Shown here piece after piece: positions 46,256 to 56,765 of a stretch of 64,000 bases of DNA. This DNA comes from Lutjanus erythropterus (Eukaryota > Chordata > Actinopteri > Lutjaniformes > Lutjanidae). The notes beneath the pieces were generated by a model. That model was given only the letters and a program-made list of their open reading frames with translations, ran no database searches and was not told the DNA's origin. Position numbers and translations under genes: made by a program. The stretch lies in NCBI GenBank assembly GCA_020091685.1, contig CM034600.1:3484837-3548836 (forward strand). The letters run 5' to 3'. Positions within the stretch are counted from its first letter, which is position 1, and each line of letters starts with the position of its first letter.

Positions 46256-49200
46256 CCCTGGTATCTGTGAGCTACAAACTCCACTGAAGTTAAAAACTTG
46301 ACCAATCACATCAGGCCTCCAGACTGCAGTCAGTGGACTCATATGTCAGAATAAATAACTTGTGCACATTTCATGTGAACGACTACAAGTCTGAAGAGTG
46401 GAGTGAGTTTGTAAGCGTGTCTACATTTTGGTGTCTAAATAATGTAGCAGTCAGACCCTCACAACACAAAGTAAACAAAAAACCATCCAGGGGAGCTCCG
46501 TTAAAGTGCAGCGTGTCAATTATTGATGCTGAAATGAGATTTTGATGGATGAAACACCTGCCTCAGCTGAACTGGACCCGCACCAGATTTCACATTACCA
46601 GCTGAGGACTTTGGCATGAACTCCCAAAACACTGAAGAAATCAGACAAGAGGCTGTTCTCAGCCTTATGCTGGAACAAGGTAGATCCGCCATCTTATTTA
46701 CAGTCAGCTTGAAAGAAGGATTATTCTGATACCAGTACTGGAGGAGCCTAAATAATGCTACATCAGGTCCTATTTTGATTGCTTTTTTCATTAGCTTGTG
46801 ACCCAGTAACCACAAATCAATACCAAGGATTATTAGGCCCACTACAGTGGACAAATAAGACACACCCCTTTTTATTGGATTTTAGTGCATCTTCTTTTTA
46901 TATTATTTTTTATTAAAATTCAGCATTTCTTTAACCAGGCTGTTGGTACCTGATCTGTCATATTGGAAAGTTTTCTCTCTCCATCAACGGAGCACAGAAA
47001 CATCGAGTCCTGTGCTGAAATAAACAATATCATTTGCCATGAGCACCATTTGAGCTTGGTATAAAATTTAAATCCATATGAACATTTTTGTCTGTCAAAT
47101 CGTGATTTTGCCACTTAAACTGTACATTGTTCATGTGATGGATGTTCTCCAGTGTTTGACCACCTTTGTCTCAAAAACATTCAGCAAAAACTTGCAACAT
47201 CTCTACTTGAAACGAACACCAGAAAATAATAAAGACGAGGGAACAAGAACATAGTTTCACATTTTTTTATTAATTGTTTAGAATACACCATGGTAAAGCA
47301 TTTTGGATCTCTCACTTGAAGACTCTTTGGGCATCCAGTGCCGGATTCAACAGCACACTTGGGTTCTCCGTCACTGCTGTCATGTTCTCCAGCCCTCTGA
47401 TCTGAATGCTGCTGCTGCTGTATGCTGCTCTTCATCTACCTGAAGAGGAGAAAAACCTGGCTGGTGCTCAAACTGAATACCCTGAAAAGTTAAAAGGAAG
47501 TAGATGCAGAGGGTGGAGAACTTGTACCTCCTCCTCTTCAGCTCCCGCTGCCACAAACGGGGGGGTCAAATAAATACATGACAGTATCACTAAGTTTAGC
47601 GCCTCCCGCCCACAGAGCAGCGGGACGGCAACATTCACACTTAGCATGTGACTGGTGCCTGTATTTGCATGTGTGTTTAAATGTGATCCTACATTTACTG
47701 TACTTGTAGTAGATATGGTCAGATTGCACTTAAGAGAAAAGATTGAATTCTGTACACAAAGTTGTCCAATATTAAAAAATACATTAAGTTACATTTTCCA
47801 AATAAATATTGGTCCATTTTCGTTAGTATGCCAAGTACATCTTCCTGAGACACTTTCAGAACCACACTATACCATCCATGAGTATACTCTAGGGCTGTAC
47901 CCCACTCAGAACTTTGTCAGCTGAATCGGATTTGGCTTTTAATTTTTTTATATAGACTATCAAGCAATGCTTCACTGAAATGCCAGATTTTTGAACAGGG
48001 TTTGTGACATTCATGTAATATAGTAAACAAACTGGTCATGGCAGATGGCTGCCCACCACTCAAGATGTCTGCCTGTTAAACAGAAGTTTATCCTTGTCAC
48101 TGTCACCTTGGATAACTGAGATACAAATAAAACTGAGTTAAATTTAACTGAACAATGTAGTTAGCCCTCCAAGCAGATGTGGGCTAAGTACGGATCAGAA
48201 AGTTTTTGACACTAGATGTAAAACAAAAGCCAGAGACTGTCATATTAAGCTGCTGCGAGTAGAGACATACACACAGATATGTCAATGTTGCCGCCACATT
48301 GATCCCGGCAAGGCTGGCCTTTAAACAAATGCATGTAAACGGGGGAGCTGCGTTTTTTTCTAAATAGAAAAAATTTCTCAACAATTGCAATGACTGTTTT
48401 CTAATATTCATGAGCTCATGATCTAAGTGGAGAGAGATAAATACAAAACTTTTTTCTTAGTCTGTGTAGATCATAAACCGTTGAATGTAACATACCCCAC
48501 TGAAATCAGTTGAGAAATAAACAAACAAAAAAAAACGCAGGTCAACAGTTCACATGCATTTGTTCACAGGTCAGTGGACATATAGCAGCAACCAGTCAAA
48601 AAAGTCAATACCACATCAACTTATTATATGTCTATGGCTGTGAGCTAAGTTCAACATTTCTAGGAGGCAGAGGATGATGATATATCGGAGCAAAGGCCTC
48701 TCTTCCTCTGGACAGCTGCCTCCATCTCAGAACTATAATGTGTCTGTGGTCCACGGCTGTCCTTGCACATGACCGTTTGGGATTATAATCCAGGGTCTGC
48801 AGCTGCCTGTACCCATCACAGATATATTTACTGAGTGGACGGGACAATTTGACGTAGTCAGAGCAAGAAACACAATTTCGAAAGACTATGGGGGATGGAA
48901 AGGAAGCGCAAGAACCGCTATGTTCATGTTTTTTCTTTTTCATTATTGTTTTACACTTTAATGCTTCAAAAAAAATGTTGATGGTGATGATGGTCAATAA
49001 TGGATTGATACTGGCTGTTTGTGAGCCAGCTTTAAACTTGGAAGCTGTACGCTTTACCATATTTTATGCTGTTGAAGATTCTCAGTCAGGGGTCTCCGAC
49101 TTATGGTTTGAATCTTTGACTGTGAGGGTGCAGCCCTAGTTATACTCTTTTCTTCTTTTTACCCATCCTTTGATTTTCTCTCTGGAGGCAAAATAACTTT

Positions 49201-49760
49201 TTCATGCTACACTTACTTCAACCATCCACTTATGAGCTCATCCCTTATCATATGACTTGCTCTCTCATCCATGCCAAGACATACATAGTAAACAGATTTC
49301 TCTTGCTGCACCCAGTGCAGCGTAATCCAAGACATGAGACCATGTTTCAGATGCAAACACACAACTAGACAATGTTACAGCCAGATATACAGACAGCACT
49401 GACTGCAGCTGCTACCATTATTTACTGTCATTGACCTGAATGTACTGTGCGTCTGTGCCGTGAAGTGATATCTGTGTGAGAGTAATGTGTGTGTGTGTGT
49501 GTGTGTGTGCTTCATTTGAGATGACAAACCCTAAAATAAATGTATACAAAACGTTTCACTCGCATGCTGACAGAAGTTTGTAGAATAATAACAGTCTTAC
49601 AGCCAAAAGGATTGTTTTTTTGAAAATACAAGTGTGTTTATGGAAGCTTTTTTTTATGTGAAGTTTCACAGTATCAACGTGGTTCTCTTTCTGGCTTTCT
49701 CATTCACTCCACCGTGTAGCATCAGAGTCTCCAGCTTTGTAGTGTTGTGGAGATCTCTGG
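46256..49760. other. intergenic sequence, possibly with the fam110a 3' UTR at its right end
   Basis: No exon is supported. A short (GT)n lies at 49487-49509. An ATTAAA on the minus strand at about 48957-48962 could be a distant poly(A) signal for fam110a, but nothing confirms it. Confidence 0.4.
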
Positions 49761-49761
49761 T

Positions 49762-49792
<31 letters not shown>

Positions 49793-49800
49793 CACAAACA
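49761..49800 (+). repeat. (CA)n microsatellite
   Basis: A 40-base CA tract with one CACG and one CAAA interruption, about 380 bases beyond the fam110a stop codon and so possibly in its 3' UTR. Confidence 0.9.
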
Positions 49801-50176
49801 CTAAGTACCTTTACATGAGGAACCACAGTCGCAAACATCCTCTGCCTTCATCCTCACCGACATCATTTACACCACACGATTATTGCTTTCGTATACCAAT
49901 ATTGTTATAAAGATGGAGGAAAAAGGGAAATGTATCGTCCGTTTGGAGTTGCAGGGAAGCAGTCCTGACTTGCAGCCCGGATAAAAATCGTCATCTGATG
50001 TGCAATTTCCAAAACAAGTGTGCGTCTTTGCAGGAAAGAGTAAAAACAACCACTGGATTATCCTTAAACGTGACATAAGGCAGCAGAAGATGAACACTTG
50101 GGCTTCCCTTCTTCACACAGGTACACATACAAAAAGTCCTGCTTCCCTGAAGTCTTTTCAAGTCTTTTTAATTAGT

Positions 50177-51580
50177 CTATACGTTAGAGACAGCGTTATT
50201 AGCATTATTAGCATCCCGCGCCTGACGGATGCCGTACAGCCACTTGATGACCCGAGCGTTCCTCTCGATGACGGAGATGCCGTAGGGGACCCGTTCATTG
50301 GCTGCGGCTGGCCCGTCATCGTTATCCTCGTCCCCTCCGTCCTCCCTCTCCCTGTCTGCCTCTGAGCTGGGTGTGCTGACGCTGCGGAGCTTAGAGACGG
50401 ACACGATGTCTGAGTTGGCTCTTGTGAAGCGCTCCACTCCGCCCATGCCCTCCACCTCCTCCGGGTCCAGCCCGCAGTAGTTGAAGAAGCGCTCCAGGTC
50501 GGCCGTGGCGCGTGAGTAACGGTCGCTCAGGTCCGACTTGGAGCGGTGCAGGGATGGATGCTTGCGGCTGGACCCCTTGGAGCTGGCGTTGGAAATGCGG
50601 GTGAAAGCAGGGGAGGCTGGCGGGATCATGCCCGCGCGGACCAGCATGGGGCTGGGCGGCAGGTAAGCGGGAGGCGGGGGTAGGGTTTGTGAGGGGGTGC
50701 TGGGCTGGGGTTGGTTCTGAGTAGGTGGAGGAGGGGGTGGGACCTGGGGGTGTGCGACCTGGCCCTGAGCAGTCTGTCTGGGCCGGAGCTGAGGCTGCAG
50801 CTGCGCCCTCTGAGGCTTCCGTATCTCAGCCTGAGGCCGAACGTCCACCCTGCGAACGGTCACCGAGTTAGGGGAGCTGTAGGGCACAGGAAGCCCAACG
50901 CGGGGGACTCGTGCTGGAATAGGCGGGGGGCGGCGGGTCGAGTCTGCTGCAGGGGTCCGAAGGTTGTTGTTGAGTGGAGAGGAGGTGCAGGAGGAGGTGG
51001 AGGAGGAGGTGATAACACCATTATTCACTGGTTTGAGGTTGTTGAGGAGTCGGCTGCTCCTCTCCTGCTCTGCTGACAGGCTGCTGCCAATGCTCTTAGC
51101 TCCTGACGAAGGGGACGATGAGGAGGGGGAGGTGGAGGAGGAGGACTGGGAGCACGGCACTGGTCCCTCACATACATCATTGATCAGATTATTCAAAATA
51201 TCCAAATTAAGAGCAGGTCCTCGTCTCCTCCCAGCTCCCTCTCTGCTTCCTCCATTCTCCACCTCAGCAGGGCAGCGGGGGACTTTGCGGGCTGGAGGCG
51301 TGCTGATCTGGCACTGGAGCATCATCCCTGGAGGAACAAGGGGCTTGCGGATGATTGGTGGTTTGATGGGGGCCTGGCGGGTGAGGGCCACCTGCTGACT
51401 CTTTACATACTTGGCCTTGTCGGCCTCCAGGCGCTCCACAGCGCTCAGTTTACGGGTGCCGGGCTCTGCCTGGCGACGGAAGTAGTCTGGACCCTTGTTA
51501 AGTATCCTGAAGGGCATGGCGGAGGTGAAGGGAACCCCGGCCAGACGGCCGTCTGATGGCCGCAGGGTCTCCACTGGCAT
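50177..51580 (-). CDS. fam110a: FAM110 family protein, probably FAM110A
   Basis: The product is 467 residues. The N-terminal FAM110 block (residues 18-64: FTSAMPFRILNKGPDYFRRQ, then LSAVERLEADKAKYVKSQQV) is intact. NLDILNNLINDV (125-136) and VRRVDVRP (242-249) are FAM110A-like. The C-terminal block has HRSKSDLSDRYSRATADLER (345-364), FFNYCGLDPEE, ANSDIVS (388-394) and VPYGISVIERNARVIKWLYG (431-450). VIERNARVIKWLYGIRQAR fits FAM110A better than FAM110B. Between the blocks lie Ser-rich (145-205) and Pro-rich (280-320) linkers, longer than in the mammalian proteins as I recall them. Family members sit at centrosomes and spindle poles and associate with microtubules. The ATG is 10 bases inside the exon, after a clean acceptor, and the whole coding region is one exon, as in mammalian FAM110A. 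FAM110-family assignment is near certain; the paralogue call is likely. Confidence 0.93.
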   Translation of the reverse strand: MPVETLRPSDGRLAGVPFTSAMPFRILNKGPDYFRRQAEPGTRKLSAVERLEADKAKYVKSQQVALTRQAPIKPPIIRKPLVPPGMMLQCQISTPPARKVPRCPAEVENGGSREGAGRRRGPALNLDILNNLINDVCEGPVPCSQSSSSTSPSSSSPSSGAKSIGSSLSAEQERSSRLLNNLKPVNNGVITSSSTSSCTSSPLNNNLRTPAADSTRRPPPIPARVPRVGLPVPYSSPNSVTVRRVDVRPQAEIRKPQRAQLQPQLRPRQTAQGQVAHPQVPPPPPPTQNQPQPSTPSQTLPPPPAYLPPSPMLVRAGMIPPASPAFTRISNASSKGSSRKHPSLHRSKSDLSDRYSRATADLERFFNYCGLDPEEVEGMGGVERFTRANSDIVSVSKLRSVSTPSSEADREREDGGDEDNDDGPAAANERVPYGISVIERNARVIKWLYGIRQARDANNANNAVSNV

Positions 51581-51592
51581 CCTGGAAGAGCT
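51581..51592 (-). promoter_or_regulatory. fam110a: 3' splice site and short 5' UTR of the fam110a coding exon
   Basis: On the minus strand TTTTTCTTTCTCTCCATCAG ends in the acceptor AG (51591-51592). It is followed by CTCTTCCAGG (51581-51590) and the ATG. The long pyrimidine tract and the spacing make this a convincing exon start. Confidence 0.85.
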
Positions 51593-51729
51593 GATGGAGA
51601 GAAAGAAAAATTTTCTATCAGTTGAAAGGTTTTTGAAACTAAATCATGAGCAAAGGAAAGCCAAGACAAAGAAAACGATTAAGAGCTGAGTGAAAAAACA
51701 AGACAGTGAGTCACCTCTCTGTATATATT

Positions 51730-52758
51730 AAAGGGTTACTTCAGCATTTTTGAACCTGGATTCTGTGCATGAATCCCATGTTTGCTGTTGTGTGTAAGTG
51801 ACTAATGGTGACAACAAGTTAAAATTAATTTGGTCCACTATTGAGGGAGAGCGCTGTAGCGAAACTGAGCTACATTGTTATCCCTTGGGGCAACTGCACA
51901 CTGTTCAAGTCCATCCAATAAAAGTGCTTGTTTTGCACTGACAGAGTGTCTGACAACATTATGGAAAGGAATCCTTCAGAGATAGATGCATTGCTTAAAG
52001 TAAGATACATTTTGTTTAATCAGAAACAGCTCCTTTATTGCTCTCACCAAACTCATCGGACTCCTTTTGCAAAACTGTCATTTTAACATTGTCATTGTCA
52101 TCTTCATTCAAAATCAACAGAAACAAAATAAACTCACCAAAATCATCTTTGTTCATCTTCCCACTGCTCCAACAATTACCAACTCTGGTTTGGTTGAAAT
52201 AAACCCTTAAAAAGTTACACGTGAAAATATAAATAGAGGAGGAAGAAGGAGGCTGGACATAAGAAAAGCAGGAGAATATAGCAGGGCCAGAATAGTTTCA
52301 CTTCTAACGTGGTGAATTAAAAGTTGATTTTCAACTAAACCAGAGTTGGTGATTGTTGGAGCAGTGGAAAGATTCACTGAGATGGTTTTGCTGAGTTTTA
52401 TTTTTTAATGAAAAAATTGCAGTTTTTCAGAAGGAGTCTGGTTGCTTTGGCAAGAGTGATAAATTGTCCATTTCTGATTAAACAAAAAGGAATCTTACTC
52501 TTTAAAAAAGTTCTCTCTGTAGGGATCCTTTCCATAATGTTGTCAGACACTTAATAATAATCTGAGCCTGTCAGTGCCAAAACAAGCACTTTTAAAGGAT
52601 TGACTTTGAAGGTGCAGTTGCCTGTAAGGATCACATAGCAGTTTCTCCTGGCTGCACTCTCCCTTACTACTGAACCAGTTTCAAAATTTGTTATGCCTGT
52701 TTGTCAATTAGACACTAAAACATGGGAAAATAGGGTCCAGGTTAAAACAATACTGATG
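51730..52758. mobile_element. ~1-kb fold-back MITE in the fam110a intron
   Basis: The left arm (about 51730-52220) and the reverse complement of the right arm (about 52300-52758) align over most of their length. Shared words include GTGTCTGACAACATTATGGA with AAGGAT/AAGGAA, AAGTGCTTGTTTT, TTTGTTTAATCAGAAA and CACTGCTCCAACAATTACCA with ACTCTGGTTT. Some small insertions and deletions separate the arms. The centre near 52250 is unpaired. This is a familiar percomorph MITE; no protein is encoded. Confidence 0.85.
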
Positions 52759-52947
52759 TTATCCTACAATATAACAAAAAGTGATGTTGTGGACATGAGA
52801 TGTGAGTTAGAGTGGAGACAAACAAAAGACCTGACAGAAGGTGGGTGAAACTGGGGCTTTAATGGTAAACGAACATCCTTTTAGAGCTCCCACATGTCCT
52901 CTCTAAGCTTAAGAAAATAGCTCTTTTGTACTCTCTTTTCTTCCCAC

Positions 52948-52985
52948 TCTCCTCCTCCTCCTCCTCCTCCTCCCCCTCCTCCCTC
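52948..52985. repeat. (CTC)n tract
   Basis: A run of CTC triplets with pyrimidine-rich flanks (52940-53000). Open frames read from the other strand here give poly-Gly and are artefacts. Confidence 0.9.
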
Positions 52986-53539
52986 CTCCCTCCCTCGCAC
53001 CCTGGCTCCCAGAGCCCCCTTTAACTTCCTTACCGGTCGCTGTGCTGCTGCTCTCACTTCTCTTCCTCCTTTCTTCTCTGTCACCCCTTTTGCTTTTTTT
53101 TTCTTTTATCCTTCCTTTTTCCCCACTCCGGGGCTCAGTGAAAGGCTACTTGAGGGACAGGGTCAGTTGGGGTCAAATTCCACATCGGGCCCGGCCAGAC
53201 CACCTCTATTAGCTCAGTGCTGACCCAGAAGGGGGTTAGGCTGCAGATCGGGGTCAGCGGTCAGCCACAGTGCAGTCGATTGGAGCTCTTTATCCCAAAA
53301 CGCAGGTCTAGTAGATGGGCCGGCAATGATCCCCCGGCAACGCAACGGCCTTTATGATCCCCTGGACGATCTGTGTGCAACTCGTCCGTCAAGCCTGTCC
53401 AGCTGTGACACAACTCAGCTGGAGAGTCCCACACTCCTGGAGAAGGTGAAAAAGAGATGGATGTCCAAGTGAGATAACGCCAGAGCTCTGTGTTTTCTGT
53501 TCGCTTCTCATTAACAAAAGCATCCACACACACCGATTC

Positions 53540-53572
53540 ACACACACACACTCACACGCACACACACACACT
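53540..53572 (+). repeat. CA-rich tract next to the promoter
   Basis: An imperfect CACA/CTCACA tract in the presumed first-exon or donor region; it makes the splice donor hard to place. Confidence 0.8.
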
Positions 53573-53579
53573 GCTCCGG

Positions 53580-53790
53580 CTGACAGACAGGGACTCTCTT
53601 CAACACTGAAGTGGAGCAGACGGGACAGGCTTTAATAGCGCGTCTGGCTCCTCCCAGCCGGCCAATCACACGTTGGGCCGGGAGCCTCAGTGGGGCACGG
53701 GGGGCGGGGTGGGAGGCGGGAGGCATGCTCGCATTGGTCCAGCTCAAAAGGGATTCTGACCAATGGGACCCCTCCCCCCTCGGAGCACAA
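53580..53790 (-). promoter_or_regulatory. fam110a: GC-rich promoter-like block of fam110a
   Basis: This short GC- and CpG-rich island has a GC box GGGGCGGGGT (53701-53710), CCAAT at 53662-53666 and 53760-53764, and an inverted CCAAT (ATTGG, 53733-53737). A TATA-like TATTAAAG on the minus strand (53630-53637) would place a start site near 53600. Its place upstream of the coding exon and its orientation fit the fam110a promoter. The start site is inferred. Confidence 0.6.
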
Positions 53791-54400
53791 CAAAACACTG
53801 AGGCAGGGTTTTCATTCAAATGAAAATTCTTTGAAAGGGAGAGCGGGGGGAGAGAAAAAGAGGGGAGGACAACGGGCAAAACAGCTGCAATTTTTTACAT
53901 TGACTTGCATCAAGCTCAGCAGGGTGCTATGAAAACATTGTGAGAAACACATAAAGCCCACACAACTGTTCATCCTGTTCAGCTCTTTGTCTTCATCTCC
54001 ACAGAAGAAGAGAAAGTGTGTGGACAGAGACACAGTAAACAATAGGATCATCTTATATAAGTCTACTTGTGCTTTCATTTGTGCTTTAACTATTTAGCTG
54101 GTGCTTGTAGTGCAACAGTTTTTTCCAGTTCTGATTTTCCAATTTTGAACCTGAATATGGTTATCTGTCAGTACAGATACCCTAATACATTAGGTCTTTC
54201 TTTTTTCTGTTTTTTTTTCTGTTTTGAGATTAAAATATGTCCAAACTGAAAACATGTTGAGTTATCACACTGTTACCAGCTCACTCAGTTGCAGACTGTC
54301 TCATGTTACACAAGTTCTGCCTGTACATCTAACTTAAAAACATTGGGACTATTGGATATTAGGGATGTAACAATATATTGAGAATCGCAGTAAAAAAATG
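53791..54400. other. intergenic sequence
   Basis: Nothing recognisable beyond a hAT-like word near 54360 (AGGGATGTAACAATATATTG). Confidence 0.45.
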
Positions 54401-54715
54401 TCTTAATATGAGGGCTGAACAATTTTGAAAAAATCTGTGACTACTATTATTTTGACTGATATTGCAACTGTGGCATGATTTGCAATATTACAGGGAATGA
54501 TAATATTTACATTATTATTCTAATTTCCATTTAGACACATGTTACAGTGACTGTGATTTTTGCTTGGATCTGTACCAAACAAAGATGTTTGTCTGTAGAA
54601 TATGATGTATCGACCAGCACAACATTAAAACTGTATTTTGAAATATATTTTGCCTTTAACAAATTTTGTGCCTCCTGCAATTTGAAAAATGCAGTAGGCC
54701 ATACTGCAATTTTGA
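54401..54715. repeat. dispersed repeat related to 40768-40930
   Basis: It starts GAGGGCTGAACAATTTTG and shares TGATTTTTGCTTGGATCTGT with a following ACCAAACAAAGATG segment found at 40910. It probably belongs to a hAT-type family with AGGGCTGCACAAT ends. Confidence 0.5.
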
Positions 54716-54719
54716 TCAA

Positions 54720-55015
54720 CTGTTCTGCATTATGGCTGCAAGCAATGATTATTTTTCGTTCATCCTTCAATTTATTATATTTATCATTTATTTTTTAAAT
54801 GGTGGACAATTTTGATCAGTGCTTCCTAAAGCCCAAGGTAACATCCTCAAATGTCTTGTTTTGTCCGCAAGTAAAAGATGATCAATTTACAATATTTACA
54901 TTTTAGGAGGAATCAGAGAACTTAGATTTTTTTTCCAAAAAAATACTCAAAACTGTTTAATCAAAATAGCTAATAGGTGACAGCTAATTGACTAATCAGC
55001 TCTAACCACTACTAT
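54720..55015 (+). mobile_element. MITE with GGCTGCAA...GATTATTTT ends, copy 1
   Basis: GGCTGCAAGCAATGATTATT opens and CTAATTGACTAATCAGCTCT closes a 0.3-kb element. The interior CCCAAGGTAACATCCTCAAA, then TGTCTTGTTTTGTCC, is a hallmark of a very common teleost MITE. A second copy lies at 61290-61525 in the other orientation. Confidence 0.75.
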
Positions 55016-55064
55016 ACCAGACTGTGACAATATCTACTTTGATATACATTGTTAATAATTGTAT

Positions 55065-55819
55065 TTAAAAGACCAGTGTGTAATAATTACAGGAATTTAT
55101 GTACATAAATGAGATATATTATATACAAGTATGTTATTTATTATTATCAATCAACGTAAACTCATAATCTATATGTTCCCGTTACTTTAGAAATAGCCAT
55201 TTATAGTTACATACTGTCGGGTTGACTTACGGAGATCATCATCCTGCGCCGTCTACGGCAGTGCAGAGTGGACAAACTGCACTAACAGTGAGTCTTGGGA
55301 AGCCCATGGCGACCTTACGTAGACGCCGCAGCGTAAACACGGAAGTAGACGGGGAGAATAGACGCGGGTGATTGCTGGCAGACCATTTAGCGTTGTGAAC
55401 CTTGACTGGCACAGTTTTGACAAATGGAGGATCATACATACACTGTACCAGAACAAAAAGCAGCGGACAGTGAATCCCCGTCATCCAAGAAGCGGAGACG
55501 TGAAGAAAGTAAACGCAAGCATGACAGGAAACGGCAAAAACACGATTCAACATCGGCATAGCGTTTACACGATGGAAATCGCTGATGGAGGACAAACGTT
55601 TTCACAGTGACGCCGAGGTTGCCTGTTTTCTGCTGGACAGGTAATTAATCCTATACACGTAATTGTAGTTTGTTGTGAGATAGCTTTCGCTCGCCATTTT
55701 GTCCGCTGACGGCCACCGTACTCTTGGTGAGAGAGGGGCAGTGTCGGGGTAAATCCTCTTAGTTACAATCTAAGGTTTGAACGTTAGATGCCACTGGAAA
55801 TCACACACTTCTCCTTTAA
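55065..55819 (+). mobile_element. TTAA-target DNA transposon remnant, GGACCAGTGTGTA family
   Basis: TTAA at 55065-55068 then AAGACCAGTGTGTAATAAT, and on the right CACACACTTCTCC before TTAA at 55816-55819. The ends are inverted repeats like those of the MITE at 9693-9984. Unlike that MITE, this copy keeps a coding segment. The superfamily is unknown to me; TTAA duplication suggests a piggyBac- or Kolobok-like mechanism. Confidence 0.65.
55424..55640 (+). pseudogene. first coding exon of the TTAA transposon's protein
   Basis: An ATG at 55424 opens MEDHTYTVPEQKAADSESPS, followed by a Lys/Arg-rich stretch (KKRRREESKRKHDRKR). The frame then shifts by one base, and the neighbouring frame reads GIAFTRWKSLMEDKRF and DAEVACFLLD up to a GT donor (CAG|GTAATT) at 55641. 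This N-terminal pattern, basic region plus IAFTRW and DAEVAxFLLD, recurs in many uncharacterised teleost transposon-derived proteins. No downstream exon is left in this copy. The basic stretch may be a nuclear signal or DNA-binding region, which is inference. Confidence 0.6.
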
Positions 55820-56462
55820 TTATTTTCTATTTTTTAAAATTACTGCTGGATTGGCAATTGATTCTTGAATTATGTATGTAAAATTGCAAATGAACAAACA
55901 AACAACAAACAAACGATTTATGCCAATTTTTTGCACATGCTTAGCTCATGGCTGGCTGCTCTTATTTTATTTCATTAAAGAAAAAAGTAGAAGCACTTTA
56001 TATGCACATATGTCATTTCTGCTGCAAGGGGTCGCTCACATTAAAACAATAACAAAAGACATAGTTCAGTGACACCCTGACGTAGTGGGGACTCATGGAA
56101 GTTTCTGTCTTCATTGTTTAACCACCGTCACAGCTGATAAAAATCTATCTGATGTGACTCAGGCAGAAATCATGTTCATGGACAAGGTATTGTATGTGAT
56201 TTTATTCACGTAATGTTTTGTCACATTCGTCAGTTTCCCTCCTCACTCTCTGACATATCCGTATCTGTGTCCCCTGTTGTAGCAACTAGCAGCTGGCAAC
56301 ACACTGTTACCTTGAATAAATTGTGAAGAACTCTGGGTTTGATCATTGCTGAAAACATCTGGTATAATGTAAGTACACAAAAATAAATATTATATTGTGG
56401 ACTTCTTAATCATGGTGTTGTTGTACCTTGTACCTTACATCTCTATTTAATATTGTTGTAGA
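55820..56462. other. intergenic sequence
   Basis: AT-rich, with no supported gene. Confidence 0.5.
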
Positions 56463-56765
56463 ACTGTTTAAAGAGACGGTTCAAACCAAAATCTGGCCTG
56501 TAGTGCTATTTATCTATCTAGATTTTCTTGGTGAGTTGCAGAATTTTGGAGATATCAGCTGTAGAGATGTCTGCCCTGGCACTTGGCCTGTAGCGCAAGT
56601 AACAAAAAAATACATTTAAAAAAGTCAAAACCAGTGTCTCTTTCCAAAAACCATGACTCAGTCACTCAAGATAATCCACAGACCTTGCAGTTTCATGTTT
56701 TTTTTCTGCAACAGAATCTACTGGAATGTCTTTGTTTTTACTAGAGAGAAAATAGTTCCTACATG
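56463..56765 (+). mobile_element. teleost MITE (GGCCTGTAGTGCTATTTATC family), copy 1
   Basis: CTGGCCTGTAGTGCTATTTA, GAGTTGCAGAATTTTGGAGA followed by TATCAGC, and CCAGTGTCTCTTTCC are successive conserved words. The same order, inverted, is found at 58745-59005. Non-coding. Confidence 0.7.

Larger units (their letters stand above)
51593..53500 (-). other. fam110a: first intron of fam110a (5' boundary unresolved)
   Basis: Sequence between the acceptor at 51591 and the promoter-like block has no coding exon I can support. It contains the fold-back MITE at 51730-52758 and a CTC-repeat tract at 52948-52985. Several GT-rich donor candidates lie between 53500 and 53560 in CA/GT-rich sequence, so I do not choose one; the end given is approximate. 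Confidence 0.6.

Noticed and set aside
48632-49060. A 142-codon minus-strand frame
   Set aside because: I see no known domain, signal or splice structure, and it lies in otherwise featureless DNA; chance or an unrecognised repeat is more likely.
50167-50172. ATTAAA five bases after the fam110a stop as its poly(A) signal
   Set aside because: It is too close to the stop codon to be convincing without a downstream GU-rich element or transcript evidence.
50711-51398. Long plus-strand open frames opposite fam110a
   Set aside because: They are antisense shadows of the Ser/Pro-rich coding region; their Glu/Gly/Trp-rich sequence follows from its base composition.
52881-53084. Gly-rich frame upstream of fam110a
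   Set aside because: The Gly run is the (CTC)n tract read on the minus strand; there is no start context or splice support.
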